Shown: piece after piece, positions 35,901 through 40,965 of the stretch
Numbering within the stretch: position 1 is the first letter of the stretch
How the letters are laid out: each line of letters begins with the position of its first letter
Program-made: the position numbers and the translations under genes
Source of the DNA: [Actinomadura] parvosata subsp. kistnae
GTDB taxonomy: Bacteria; Actinomycetota; Actinomycetes; Streptosporangiales; Streptosporangiaceae
NCBI RefSeq assembly: GCF_900323885.1
Contig: NZ_OOHJ01000025.1
Location: forward strand, 1-43,809
DNA: 43,809 nucleotides
Reading direction: 5' to 3'
The notes under the pieces: model-generated
The model's database searches: none
What the model was told of the DNA's origin: nothing
What the model saw: only the letters and a program-made list of their open reading frames with translations

Positions 35901-36382
35901 GCGGGCCGGGCGGCCGGGGTCTCCTCGTCCTGGGTCCTGTCCTGGTCCTGGTCCGATGTGGTGGCGGGCTGGTCCGGGGAGGAGGTGCGGCGGCGGGTGG
36001 ACAGGTCGCCGTCCGGCAGCCCGCCGGGACGGCCGGACGCGCTCTGCGAGCCGGCGCCCGCGAGCGCCGGGGTGCCGGACGTGCGCGGCGACGGGATGAT
36101 CACCCGGTCGGGGGTGCGGACCCCGGTGCCGGGCTGGTTGCCGTCCGGGCCGGTGGGCGAGCCGTCCGGCGTGGCGGGCCCGGCGGGCCCCGTGGACGGG
36201 CCGGAGCCGCCGGCGCGGCCGCGTCGGAGCGGGCGGCGGCGTCGTGCGCGGCGGCGAGCGTGCTCAGCGGATGCGCCAGCGCCGAGACCACCTCGGGGTT
36301 GAACGGGCTGATGCTCCCGGTACGCCCCACGCCGCCCATGAAGGCGCCCATCATGGACTCGGCCGTGAACGGGTTCTGCCAC
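26924..36382 (-). CDS. giant CpnT-like type VII effector, main reading frame
   Basis: This open frame of 3,152 codons continues the N-terminal frame at 36100-37353 after a break near 36212. Reading order (residues from 36382): Gly/Pro and Gln/Asp-rich linker with 15-bp repeats (about 230-310); an HEXXH-like domain whose motif is degenerate (HEITD, about 561); a Lys/Ala-rich coiled coil (about 670-765); five beta-rich Ser/Gly modules ending in a hydrophobic strand (near 910-1017, 1170-1264, 1460-1550, 2050-2127 and 2307-2384); a second HEXXH domain with intact HEISH (about 2712); three LA-x-ALNG repeats (about 2837-2889); and a Cys-rich tail. No known toxin domain is recognised. The adjacent WXG100 gene and the CpnT-like N-terminus suggest export by a type VII system. 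Confidence 0.8.
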   Translation of the reverse strand: MAEPVHGRVHDGRLHGRRGAYREHQPVQPRGGLGAGASAEHARRRARRRRPLRRGRAGGSGPSTGPAGPATPDGSPTGPDGNQPGTGVRTPDRVIIPSPRTSGTPALAGAGSQSASGRPGGLPDGDLSTRRRTSSPDQPATTSDQDQDRTQDEETPAARPAAAATGPDPAAPSTRPAPADTTAARTDEDGTTAQLPDSGDQDTTAAQPQPQSDQSDQPDQSDQAAQPQAATAPQGDTPQGNAAQGNAAQDNAAQDNATQDNATQDNAPQNDASRGDTTPQGDATQNDAPQGDPAQGETTQSDATPQAGNDTRNQAPSPTADTTADTTTEPAQTTSTQDAAPSPTTSVVTAATGPAPLRARAALLEALGTTFPNAVISPTGEVLIPRPGGHRVLSNATMTRIRRTLDARAAQTDAQPELVVDASALLLLAASDDTLSSDAPMTEPPAAHTSKPGTVTSPPIAGTRYVTDSGRPTDLTLDEIKQATADLLTDHFQHAGERVVALSWAGDVLTVATENGSHHFRPVLGDRGQKVMAETTLKAGTSTEPHEVSFAPRIATDQLPRVWLHEITDTMQHRAAEGRGRRQGVLRRMLPGGTTHPTGDECVPARLNELAYLTDKWEQAQTVPEQRLLALDIDGVLHDLRARGATPPPPPWANGPQSERTGLRTVALGQDPSPEDARELARRLEAAQKALKKLADSKRASAKQAGKEAREARKEAEKAGKEHDSGAALRADAAEAKARSLRDKQARHKRIAAAYAAAHKAASQARQAHERYARLLAALPQAPAQAPPGQLAVAALAERAADEAAAAHRQYLEALDRALPDTFSLPESMPTGRLAHLDRLTDAVNEALKGKNVAKRFTPDELENFIRGDFHKVVSGDGLVLNVGHGKTAAELRLKLTLADLVEVADPAVKASQVTVGMFYQTGQTYTATQSGSAGTSGDFNSGVLAPLVPDGTWARAAADTVAVGVGASAGRSWSASGGSSMFEQGGSVADNRSESLLFDATATWTVELRTGKAGQWQHVATVDSGSPGDTATQRIWVWHSYADRASRDPIRIDAGKESPKPPNQEVISMTGLEEALDAIAAELGGDYTRIGTNARRDLRKFVTHEVQARFRRTLEDGLPVTLAVDGEPDVRITATSEIVHGETRMVGAVTPEALEEEVLTETATSPSRTEHGGSIEGKVSAGFNVESLQGADIFGPLGDYHPDSVRPEVKGSRPVAQSSSSTANEAAVHPQVDKRTGLSQAYQKVAKVTFTVERPGKKPKKLGPFDTELLLRQQLLDAFHAGDPVPKSALVLVNGKPKLDADGNPVLNDVPRRKPIKGRKMELPQWLGDGAQQMRGAGPTDVREVTGLEGLKEHVLDQLAHHGLVAKSVDGVRRYSRNPLIHAAQLFNEEEVEAHLVESAIRSGLDQMAQSGVLIPLQMHGVNATPDVYALQIVVRQDFSGRGTPKGLTNKVRTHLDIASDTSGRGINRSRTYGGGGSAVKTDGPGEGHDGVSHKAGPNAGGDRTYSAGTSTSSMVNKVGMEEDGKEKLTAGLETKATVEVNLVHNGKVQQLVKPRSVRVLMMVPGDMLPRDGGPDFTGPMGRPSKRLMEAATLEHFDGGRELGDIKGIWRLLPRSLRGKVAPLVQLWPVLSRHFLASHLFEGPITHDLVLDPNGPVPARTSLEVRGELGEATFVDVVDSVTGRIMLALRSAGISWGGSNNIAFGLMNSLADADDGGTTSDSGSLSLPSRSRVRALATALLAIWGTEFLGIAVARKYRFQVPVDVLVKLRASRATPIGQQLDGWKGGQLRSHGNGLFTVPEHDALRLYAEGDVTLPVPVVADAVERFLNGAMKLHRTLAVPLVMRYVQARAEALARGENVGIGREHTPDKLLQALGEVADLGPAVAPAVAAATAAPDTAGARLDEALDAATTLNEQLNDVVIAPQYEHGMGTSMPQSFVVTDGQGNEVDVMEEVLSAIDTAVPGAEDGTPNLRRQIRADLNGTRPQVHIDEMWSRRGLEREYDVQTGPDVDSVQVVTVRVRLEHAPGADPRRARLVDHTDENGVIIQRYRAKEASHTESYSGAYSAGLDFSDDSGEETKGGLSTKRTRSFSSSVNENRMRLQRMARFKGESTVEQDMRLVIEIETRPARVRPVPFERRVPGAAAKVRSATAWMRRRRTPAVTREYDVKLRRGLPGDMVRSAAEDPGPVPAVTDPRQAEFEPGHFPEVLIEDETRPTLFDAISRQLSRMIGHAAVAERAGALSAWLSHSGLITGLERSAGRDGDVVPHTVQPAFRNQGVDVTVKARMSDLTVVAGPYEGEKGEVDRRADAQNLSVSRGHVQPVGMSAGSGFKALGFSFSSWFGAQSSQSAGAHQGARRERSMFETGKLYTVRVRVDYDLTFERVKRHRGGDVRPRKEVVRVPGASGGTAMIALFGEELEELHARMEAGVHIAPPLEGLPTFAFHPQPGRSSFVQVMQDARVAARERREVARFHVYEEGPNGEPVLHRYLATPDGFVHSVTPDGGFAQALATLPPPILEAADQHDLNLRDIFMNSPVAGTFTQQVAAELEDRNALPPPQEPIWQVAEESAANASPGSSTFQGTGPGTGQGTGPATGQGSGAPSVTAPELPGSPLAAAARPDGMPDLTTDELRAQDVSPADFGGAVANLRWSGDDRLVIQLPGAADQHVRVLPEDPGAGLVGRTELKAGTPENPHVMRIGPRVDPHVVSSVLVHEISHIAQEHAAQAAGVRQGLVRESLSPIREGTDHCLTPRLDEHAHLARKWRASTDPRARERIAAAIDAVAADITRRGHTPPAPPWHARPPASPAPAPAARSMPGLPDPATVARLRGLIDALSARPSGPSLAQALNGGAPAPGSLADALNGDGAAPRPAVNGHAAAPGSLAAALNGGSVGTRDLTAAIRAEAEKAGLAPGRPGAAAKIVALARAGELAPEHVAALRGRPALPEVAAADAVARTAALMGARARTYGPGLLDIELPGRPPIPVEIRPAHRTGQPDGGMLTYQVDETRTIGANERAAAATAAAGLAAALGLPPAEHAAVAGLFEAVRQVRAATPAQHPARLAVLYDVAAAVPRRLVPAPLAADLSRLLAEPRPGRWHAHWTRARKLADGTGWQPPEDDEECGCPEDGPCVCGRRRAAGPGRDPSADAGRPVFQA
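35583..35672. repeat. 15-bp tandem repeat in the giant gene
   Basis: Six copies of GCGTTGTCCTGGGTC and close variants lie head to tail, inside a wider degenerate array from about 35500 to 35690. The period keeps the frame and encodes five-residue Gln/Asp/Asn/Ala units (such as QDNAA) of a hydrophilic linker. Confidence 0.9.
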
Positions 36383-37353
36383 TGCCCGTACACCAGGCCG
36401 TTGCCGAGGAAGCTGCCCGCCGGGGAGGCGAACACGTTCGTCAGGCCCGTCGTCAGCGCGCGGCCGGTGAAGCCGGGCACGACGCGGGTGACCCGCGAGA
36501 CGGGCCCGGCCAGCACGGTGCCGGCGCCCGCGCCGCCGGCGGCCCCGATGCTCGTGGCGGCGAGCTGCCGCCAGTCGAAGTCCTCGCGGGTGCCCATGTC
36601 CTTCTGCTGCTTCTGCGCCCAGAAGTCGATGAAGAACTCCTCACCGATCTCCTCGACGAGCTCCCGGCCGAACGGGGAGGCCATCAGCCGCACGAGCAGG
36701 CCGCGCCCGGTGGCGCCGCTCAGCGCGGCGACCCTGGCCAGCCGGGCCGCGCCCATCTCCCGGCCGGCCAGCGTGGCGAGCCGGACGAGGATGCGGCTGA
36801 TGGCGGTGCGGGCCCCGGCGGCGTACGGGCCGATGAGCGCGGCGGAGGCGCCGGCGCTGAAGAACGCGACGATGATGGCGATCGCGATGGCGACGACGGT
36901 CACCCAGAACGCCACGTTGATGGAGAGCTTGGAGTACTGCGTCTCCACGGCGAAGGTGTTGGCCTGCTGCGCGTAGGCCCTGGCGTTCCTGCTGACGCCG
37001 ACGATGCCGCTTTCGGTGCCGTAGAGCTGGCGGGCCCGGTTGACGAATTCGGTGGTGGCGGGGGCGGCCCAGCCGGCCACGATGACGCGGGCGGCCGACC
37101 CGGCGGGCTCGGCGGACTTGATGCAGTCGTCGCACAGCACGGCGTACGCGCGGGCCAGCCCGGACATGCCGCTCTCGCTGGCGTCCGGCCACTTCTGCCC
37201 GGCCGACAGCATGGGGATCAGCCAGTAGACGACCCAGTCGGGCAGCGCCTCGGTCTCCCAGACGGGCTGCACGTCGCTGTCGATGACGACGACTTCCTGC
37301 TGCGCCGACACCGCGACGTTCGTACGGACGCCGATGTCCCCCGAATGCGCCAT
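36100..37353 (-). CDS. CpnT-like N-terminal channel-type domain of the giant effector
   Basis: This frame begins at ATG 37353. It carries the alpha-helical domain seen at the N-terminus of CpnT-like actinobacterial effectors: LPDWVVYWLIPMLSAGQKWP, then a strong hydrophobic helix (about 137-157, NVAFWVTVVAIAIAIIVAFF), then a Gly/Ala-rich amphipathic stretch to about 365. Homology ends near 36212, where the main frame takes over in Gly/Pro-rich linker. One missing base in GCGCCGGCGGC (36210-36216) joins them into about 3,470 residues. After that point this frame is a run-on. It lies ten bases downstream of the WXG100 stop. Confidence 0.8.
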   Translation of the reverse strand: MAHSGDIGVRTNVAVSAQQEVVVIDSDVQPVWETEALPDWVVYWLIPMLSAGQKWPDASESGMSGLARAYAVLCDDCIKSAEPAGSAARVIVAGWAAPATTEFVNRARQLYGTESGIVGVSRNARAYAQQANTFAVETQYSKLSINVAFWVTVVAIAIAIIVAFFSAGASAALIGPYAAGARTAISRILVRLATLAGREMGAARLARVAALSGATGRGLLVRLMASPFGRELVEEIGEEFFIDFWAQKQQKDMGTREDFDWRQLAATSIGAAGGAGAGTVLAGPVSRVTRVVPGFTGRALTTGLTNVFASPAGSFLGNGLVYGQWQNPFTAESMMGAFMGGVGRTGSISPFNPEVVSALAHPLSTLAAAHDAAARSDAAAPAAPARPRGPPGPPRRTARPPARTATSPAPGSAPPTG

Positions 37354-37363
37354 GGGCCCGTTC

Positions 37364-37708
37364 TCAGACCTCGCGCGTCATGCGCGCGACGTCGTAACTG
37401 ATGTCGGCGTCGGTCTGCCGGGTGTTGTCGATGGCCTTGCGCAGCCGGTCGCCGGCGTCCACGATCTCCTCGGCCAGCCGCTTGCACTGGTTGATCATCT
37501 CGGTGGGCCCGCCTTCGCGGAAGTGCGCCTGGTAGAAGGCCTGGCCCTCCGCGCCGCCGCCCCAGGGCGCCGCGGCCAGGTGCGTCTCGACCTCGCCGGC
37601 CAGCCGGGGCAGCGTCCTGCTGACCTCGTCGGCGGTCGCCGACCACGCGGACATGCCGCGGTCGACGATCGTGTGCGCGACGTACGTGCCGTCCCAGGGC
37701 TCCTTCAC
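37364..37708 (-). CDS. WXG100 family type VII secretion protein
   Basis: This is a 114-residue helical-hairpin protein with the Trp-Gly turn visible as APWGGGAEGQAF (about 48). It starts with GTG 37708, overlapping the upstream stop by four bases. The C-terminal helix (LRKAIDNTRQTDADISYDVARM) is typical of ESX substrates or chaperone-like partners. It should accompany the giant effector for export. Confidence 0.88.
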   Translation of the reverse strand: MKEPWDGTYVAHTIVDRGMSAWSATADEVSRTLPRLAGEVETHLAAAPWGGGAEGQAFYQAHFREGGPTEMINQCKRLAEEIVDAGDRLRKAIDNTRQTDADISYDVARMTREV

Positions 37709-38109
37709 CGGCCGCCTCCCATGTCGTCGGCGAGCCGGGCCAGGACGGTCTCGACGTCACCGTCCAGGTGCGCCTTGAACTGGTCGGCGGGGATCACCGG
37801 CTCCAAGATCCGCATGACGTTCTCCTGTGCCTTCGCGGCGGCCTTGCGCGCGGTCTCCGCGATGGTGTCGGCCAGGGCCCGGGCGTCGGGGCGGCGGTAG
37901 ATGCGCGGGTCGAGGTCGAGGCGGATCAGCTCGCCGCGCGCCCCCACGGTGACGGAGACCAGGCCGTCGGGCGAGGTCTCGGTGACCTGGACGGCCTTCG
38001 CCTTGGCGTGCAGCTCCAGCCCCTCGTCCTGCAGCCGGTTGAACATCTGGCGCAGCTCGTCCGCGTACGCCCGCATCGCCGCCACGTCTGGACGCTCCGT
38101 TGCCCCCAT
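37705..38109 (-). CDS. YbaB/EbfC nucleoid-associated family protein
   Basis: This is a 134-residue protein with the YbaB/EbfC core: a long first helix (MRAYADELRQMFNRLQDEGL) and the beta strands VSVTVGARGELIRLDLDPRIY. In actinomycetes such proteins often precede WXG100 genes in type VII effector loci. ATG 38109 has GAGGGGG just upstream. Confidence 0.88.
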   Translation of the reverse strand: MGATERPDVAAMRAYADELRQMFNRLQDEGLELHAKAKAVQVTETSPDGLVSVTVGARGELIRLDLDPRIYRRPDARALADTIAETARKAAAKAQENVMRILEPVIPADQFKAHLDGDVETVLARLADDMGGGR

Positions 38110-38199
38110 AACCCCCTCGCGACATTCGCGTCTTGTTACGCCACATGGGCCTTACGGGCCAGTTTCCGTCACATGAACACCAGGAAACAAGGTCTTGGC

Positions 38200-38619
38200 C
38201 TAAAAGTGATGATTTTCGGCAGTGATGGGCACGGCCTCCTCCCGGAGTTCCGCCACCTCCCCCCTGGGCGCCCAGGCCCGCCACACGCCGCGTTCCACGC
38301 GCTCCAGCCCCAGCTCGCGGGCGGTGTGCACGGACGCGCCGAGGTATTCGAGCAGCAGCAGGCCGTCCCGCTCGGCGTGCACCTGGAACGGCTCGCCGCG
38401 CCAGCGGCACACGACGGTCACGAACCGCAGCCACTCGCACTCGGTCACCGGGACGGTCCGGACGTGGCAGCCGGGCTCGACCTCCTCGAAGCCGTCCAGC
38501 GGCGCGGCGGAGCGCAGCCGTACCCACAGCTCCAGGGCGTGCGGCTCGGGGCTGGCGGAATAGTCGGCGCCGCGCCAGCGGGCACGGTAGGAGTGCCAGG
38601 AGGAGTGCCAGGAGGTCAT
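38200..38619 (-). CDS. small protein of unknown function in the effector locus
   Basis: This is a 139-residue soluble protein, Trp-rich at the N-terminus (WHSSWHSYRARWRG) and beta-rich in the middle (EPFQVHAERDGLLLLEYLG). No family is recognised. ATG 38619 overlaps the stop of the SseB-like gene and is preceded by GGAGG-type sequences. The 90-bp gap to the YbaB gene holds a GGAAACT and a CGTAACA, a possible but weak ECF-type promoter. Confidence 0.75.
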   Translation of the reverse strand: MTSWHSSWHSYRARWRGADYSASPEPHALELWVRLRSAAPLDGFEEVEPGCHVRTVPVTECEWLRFVTVVCRWRGEPFQVHAERDGLLLLEYLGASVHTARELGLERVERGVWRAWAPRGEVAELREEAVPITAENHHF

Positions 38620-39503
38620 GGCCGCCTCCCGACGAGCAGCCAGCGGCGCAGGTCGCCGTGGTACATGGCGCGGCGGTGCTCGGTGCCCTCGATCGTCAGC
38701 TCCCAGATCTCGGCGCCGTGGGGCAGGCCGACCCCGTACACCTTGTACTCGCGGATGATGTTGTCGACGCTGGGCACCAGGCCCATGCCGACGAACGGCG
38801 GCTCCTCGACCACCCATCCGGCCACGGCCGCCCGGCCCTCCTCGTCGGCGCCCCCGTACGGCGTGCGGTAGAGCTCCAGCCCGACGGGACGCCAGCGCAG
38901 GATGTTCAGCGACCCGCTCTCGGTCAGCAGCTCGCGCTGGTTCAGGACGGCGGCGAGCACCGCCGGGGTGGCGATGTGCGAGACGTCGAGCGCGTGGTGG
39001 CAGTAGCCGGACACCCTCGGCTCGCTCGCCGACAGCAGCTCCGGCAGGTCTGCGGCGGCGATCAGCTTCTGCACCACCGGCACGCCCGAGCCGGGCGCGA
39101 TCTTGAGGTCCTGCACCATGGTCGGCACGGCCAGCCGCGCCACCGTGCCGGGCTCCAGCAGGAACGACACCCGCAGCCCCGGGTTGACCGCCAGCCCCCA
39201 TCGCAGGTCGGGCCAGCCGGCGGCCAGCTCGGTCAGGGAGGCGACCCGGCAGTGCGTCGCGGCCCCGCCGGAGGCCAGCGTCATGGCCTCGACCGAGGTG
39301 AAGGCCAGCAGCCAGGTACGCCCGTCGCCGTCGGCGGTCGCCCACGCGGGCGGCTCCAGACCGGCCGCCGCGGCGGCGCTGATCGGCAGCGCCAGGTCGG
39401 CCTCACGCAGCAGGCTCAGGCACAACGCCTGCCGCCCCTCCTCGTGCGCGGCCCACAGCCGCTCCTCGAACGGGCCGGCCGGTGGTTGATCATCGGCAGT
39501 CAT
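38616..39503 (-). CDS. SseB-like protein
   Basis: This is a 295-residue protein with the SseB N-terminal fold: FEERLWAAHEEGRQALCLSLL, ALPISAAAAAGLEPPAWATA, then the hydrophobic strands WLLAFTSVEAM. The second half (RWRPVGLELYRTPYGG) is less clear. SseB-like proteins often sit in actinobacterial type VII and EspG-like loci. ATG 39503 is divergent from the STAS gene, and its stop overlaps the next ATG. Confidence 0.8.
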   Translation of the reverse strand: MTADDQPPAGPFEERLWAAHEEGRQALCLSLLREADLALPISAAAAAGLEPPAWATADGDGRTWLLAFTSVEAMTLASGGAATHCRVASLTELAAGWPDLRWGLAVNPGLRVSFLLEPGTVARLAVPTMVQDLKIAPGSGVPVVQKLIAAADLPELLSASEPRVSGYCHHALDVSHIATPAVLAAVLNQRELLTESGSLNILRWRPVGLELYRTPYGGADEEGRAAVAGWVVEEPPFVGMGLVPSVDNIIREYKVYGVGLPHGAEIWELTIEGTEHRRAMYHGDLRRWLLVGRRP

Positions 39504-39516
39504 CCGCCCATTTTGT

Positions 39517-39569
39517 CCCCTTCGTCAGGTACGTTGCGACTTCACCAAGTACGCAGCGACGCGAAGGGG
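39517..39569. promoter_or_regulatory. divergent control region with inverted and direct repeats
   Basis: The 104-bp gap holds CCCCTTCG (39517-39524) and its inverted copy CGAAGGGG (39562-39569). Between them are two direct copies of GTACGnnGCGAC (39529-39540 and 39549-39560) 20 bp apart. The layout suggests two protein dimers on one helix face controlling both divergent genes. Confidence 0.5.
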
Positions 39570-39607
39570 TTGCTCCCCGTTCCCATCGGGCCGACGATGG
39601 AGGCCAC

Positions 39608-40000
39608 ATGACCGGACGAAGCGACCCCGCCCGGCGCCTCACCATCTCGATCGGGCTGCACGGAAGCCTGCTCGTGGCCCACGCCAGCGGCGACCTCGAC
39701 TACCGGTGCGCCGACCTGCTGCACCGGCAGATCGGCGACGTCTGGCAGAACGTCCCCACCGTGGGAGTGGTGCTCGACCTGGGCGGGCTCACGTTCTGCG
39801 ACTCCATGGGCGTCGGCGCGCTCGTGCTCCTCCTGCACCAGAGCCGCGCCCAGCGCTCCCCGCTCGTCCTGTCGAGCCTGCCCGCCCGGGTCGAGCGCAT
39901 CCTGGCGATCACCGGGCTGCGCGGGTTCTTCCACGTCGAGCCGTCCGTGGAGGCGGCCATCCAGGCGGCCGGGCCCGGTCACGTCACCGGCATGGGGTGA
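39608..40000 (+). CDS. STAS-domain anti-sigma factor antagonist
   Basis: This is a 130-residue SpoIIAA/RsbV-like protein. The phosphorylatable Ser lies in LTFCDSMGVGALVLL (about 62). Start ATG 39608 has GGAGG eight bases upstream; longer starts only add poorly conserved sequence crossing the control region. Its 3' end overlaps the converging NurA-like gene by 22 bases. It probably binds an anti-sigma kinase encoded elsewhere. Confidence 0.88.
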   Translation: MTGRSDPARRLTISIGLHGSLLVAHASGDLDYRCADLLHRQIGDVWQNVPTVGVVLDLGGLTFCDSMGVGALVLLLHQSRAQRSPLVLSSLPARVERILAITGLRGFFHVEPSVEAAIQAAGPGHVTGMG

Positions 40001-40965
40001 CGCTCCTCCCGGGTGGCGGCGGCGCGCAGGGCCCGGTAGAGCAGCCGGGCATCGCCCAGCCGGTGACGCAGCAGCCGCTCCAGGCCGCCGATCGGGACGA
40101 GGTTCTGCGGGGCTCGCGGGTCCTTGTAGTCGACTCCCGCCAGCGGCGGAAGGGCGTGCGTGACCGAGTCCGCCAGGCGTACCAGCGCGTCGAGCCCAAG
40201 GTCGGCGCCCGCCTCGCAGCGCACGACCCCCGCCCACGGCACGCCGGACGGCGCGGGCAGCCGCACGTACCAGGCGTGGCGGCGCCAGCTCGTCCCCATG
40301 AGGAACACCGGCGTGCGCTGGCCGGGCCGCAGCCCCGCCACCGTCGCCGCCTGCGCGGCCGGGAGGTAGGCCGTGTGGTGCGTCTTGATGTAGCCGACCG
40401 TGCGCGGCAGATGCGTCCGCCCCCGCAACGGGCCGTCCACCAGCAGCAGCTCCTCCTCGCCCGCCTCGGCCCGGTGCCGGATCGCCAGGTCCACCTCCAG
40501 CTGGGTGAGGTGGCTCTGCAGGGCCAGCACCAGATCGTCCATGCCCGAGCGCGGGGCTCTGCGGGCGCGGTAGCGGGCGGCGGTCGTCAGGATGTCCGTC
40601 GCGTACGGGTTCGCGGTGACCAGGGAACGGCTCACGTCCACGGCGACGACCTCGGCGGGGGCGCCCTGCACGCAGCGCACGATGCCGGCGGCGCAGGACG
40701 CGGCGATCCCCGGCACCGCCTCCCCACCCGCGCTCGGCTCATACGTCCACAGGCGGGCCTCGACGCGGCGCACGCCGTCGCTGATCAGCAGCACCTTGGG
40801 CGGTGCGGTGGCCGGGTCGGGCGTGATCGGGCGCCAGGCGGCGGCGGGCAGCTCGACGTCCAGGTCGAGCTGGGCGCTCGTGGCGTCCAGCTCGGCCAGC
40901 GCCTCCGCGTTCAGGGCCGCCGTGTAACCCGGGTCCCACGGATCAACGGTGAAAGGAGTTGTCAT
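39979..40965 (-). CDS. NurA-like nuclease-family protein
   Basis: This is a 328-residue protein with features of NurA domains: an Asp-Gly motif after a hydrophobic strand (VLLISDGVRRVEARLW, D63) and a second acidic strand (ELLLVDGPLRG) followed by GYIKTHHTAYLP. NurA proteins are DNA-end processing nucleases that pair with HerA or Rad50/SbcC-like ATPases. Here the gene overlaps the SbcC-like stop by four bases, supporting a repair role. Activity is by similarity only. Confidence 0.7.
   Translation of the reverse strand: MTTPFTVDPWDPGYTAALNAEALAELDATSAQLDLDVELPAAAWRPITPDPATAPPKVLLISDGVRRVEARLWTYEPSAGGEAVPGIAASCAAGIVRCVQGAPAEVVAVDVSRSLVTANPYATDILTTAARYRARRAPRSGMDDLVLALQSHLTQLEVDLAIRHRAEAGEEELLLVDGPLRGRTHLPRTVGYIKTHHTAYLPAAQAATVAGLRPGQRTPVFLMGTSWRRHAWYVRLPAPSGVPWAGVVRCEAGADLGLDALVRLADSVTHALPPLAGVDYKDPRAPQNLVPIGGLERLLRHRLGDARLLYRALRAAATREERHPMPVT

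Noticed and set aside
32015..36976. Plus-strand open frame of 1,653 codons opposite the giant effector
   Set aside because: It mirrors the codon bias of the minus-strand gene, has no start context or domain, and the minus frame has clear conserved motifs.
26924..37353. TNT NAD-glycohydrolase toxin as in mycobacterial CpnT
   Set aside because: Only the N-terminal channel-type region resembles CpnT; no TNT motif was found at the C-terminus.
38110..38199. ECF-type promoter (GGAAACT and CGTAACA) upstream of the YbaB gene
   Set aside because: The spacing between the boxes is about 20 bases, longer than usual, so it is mentioned only as a weak possibility.
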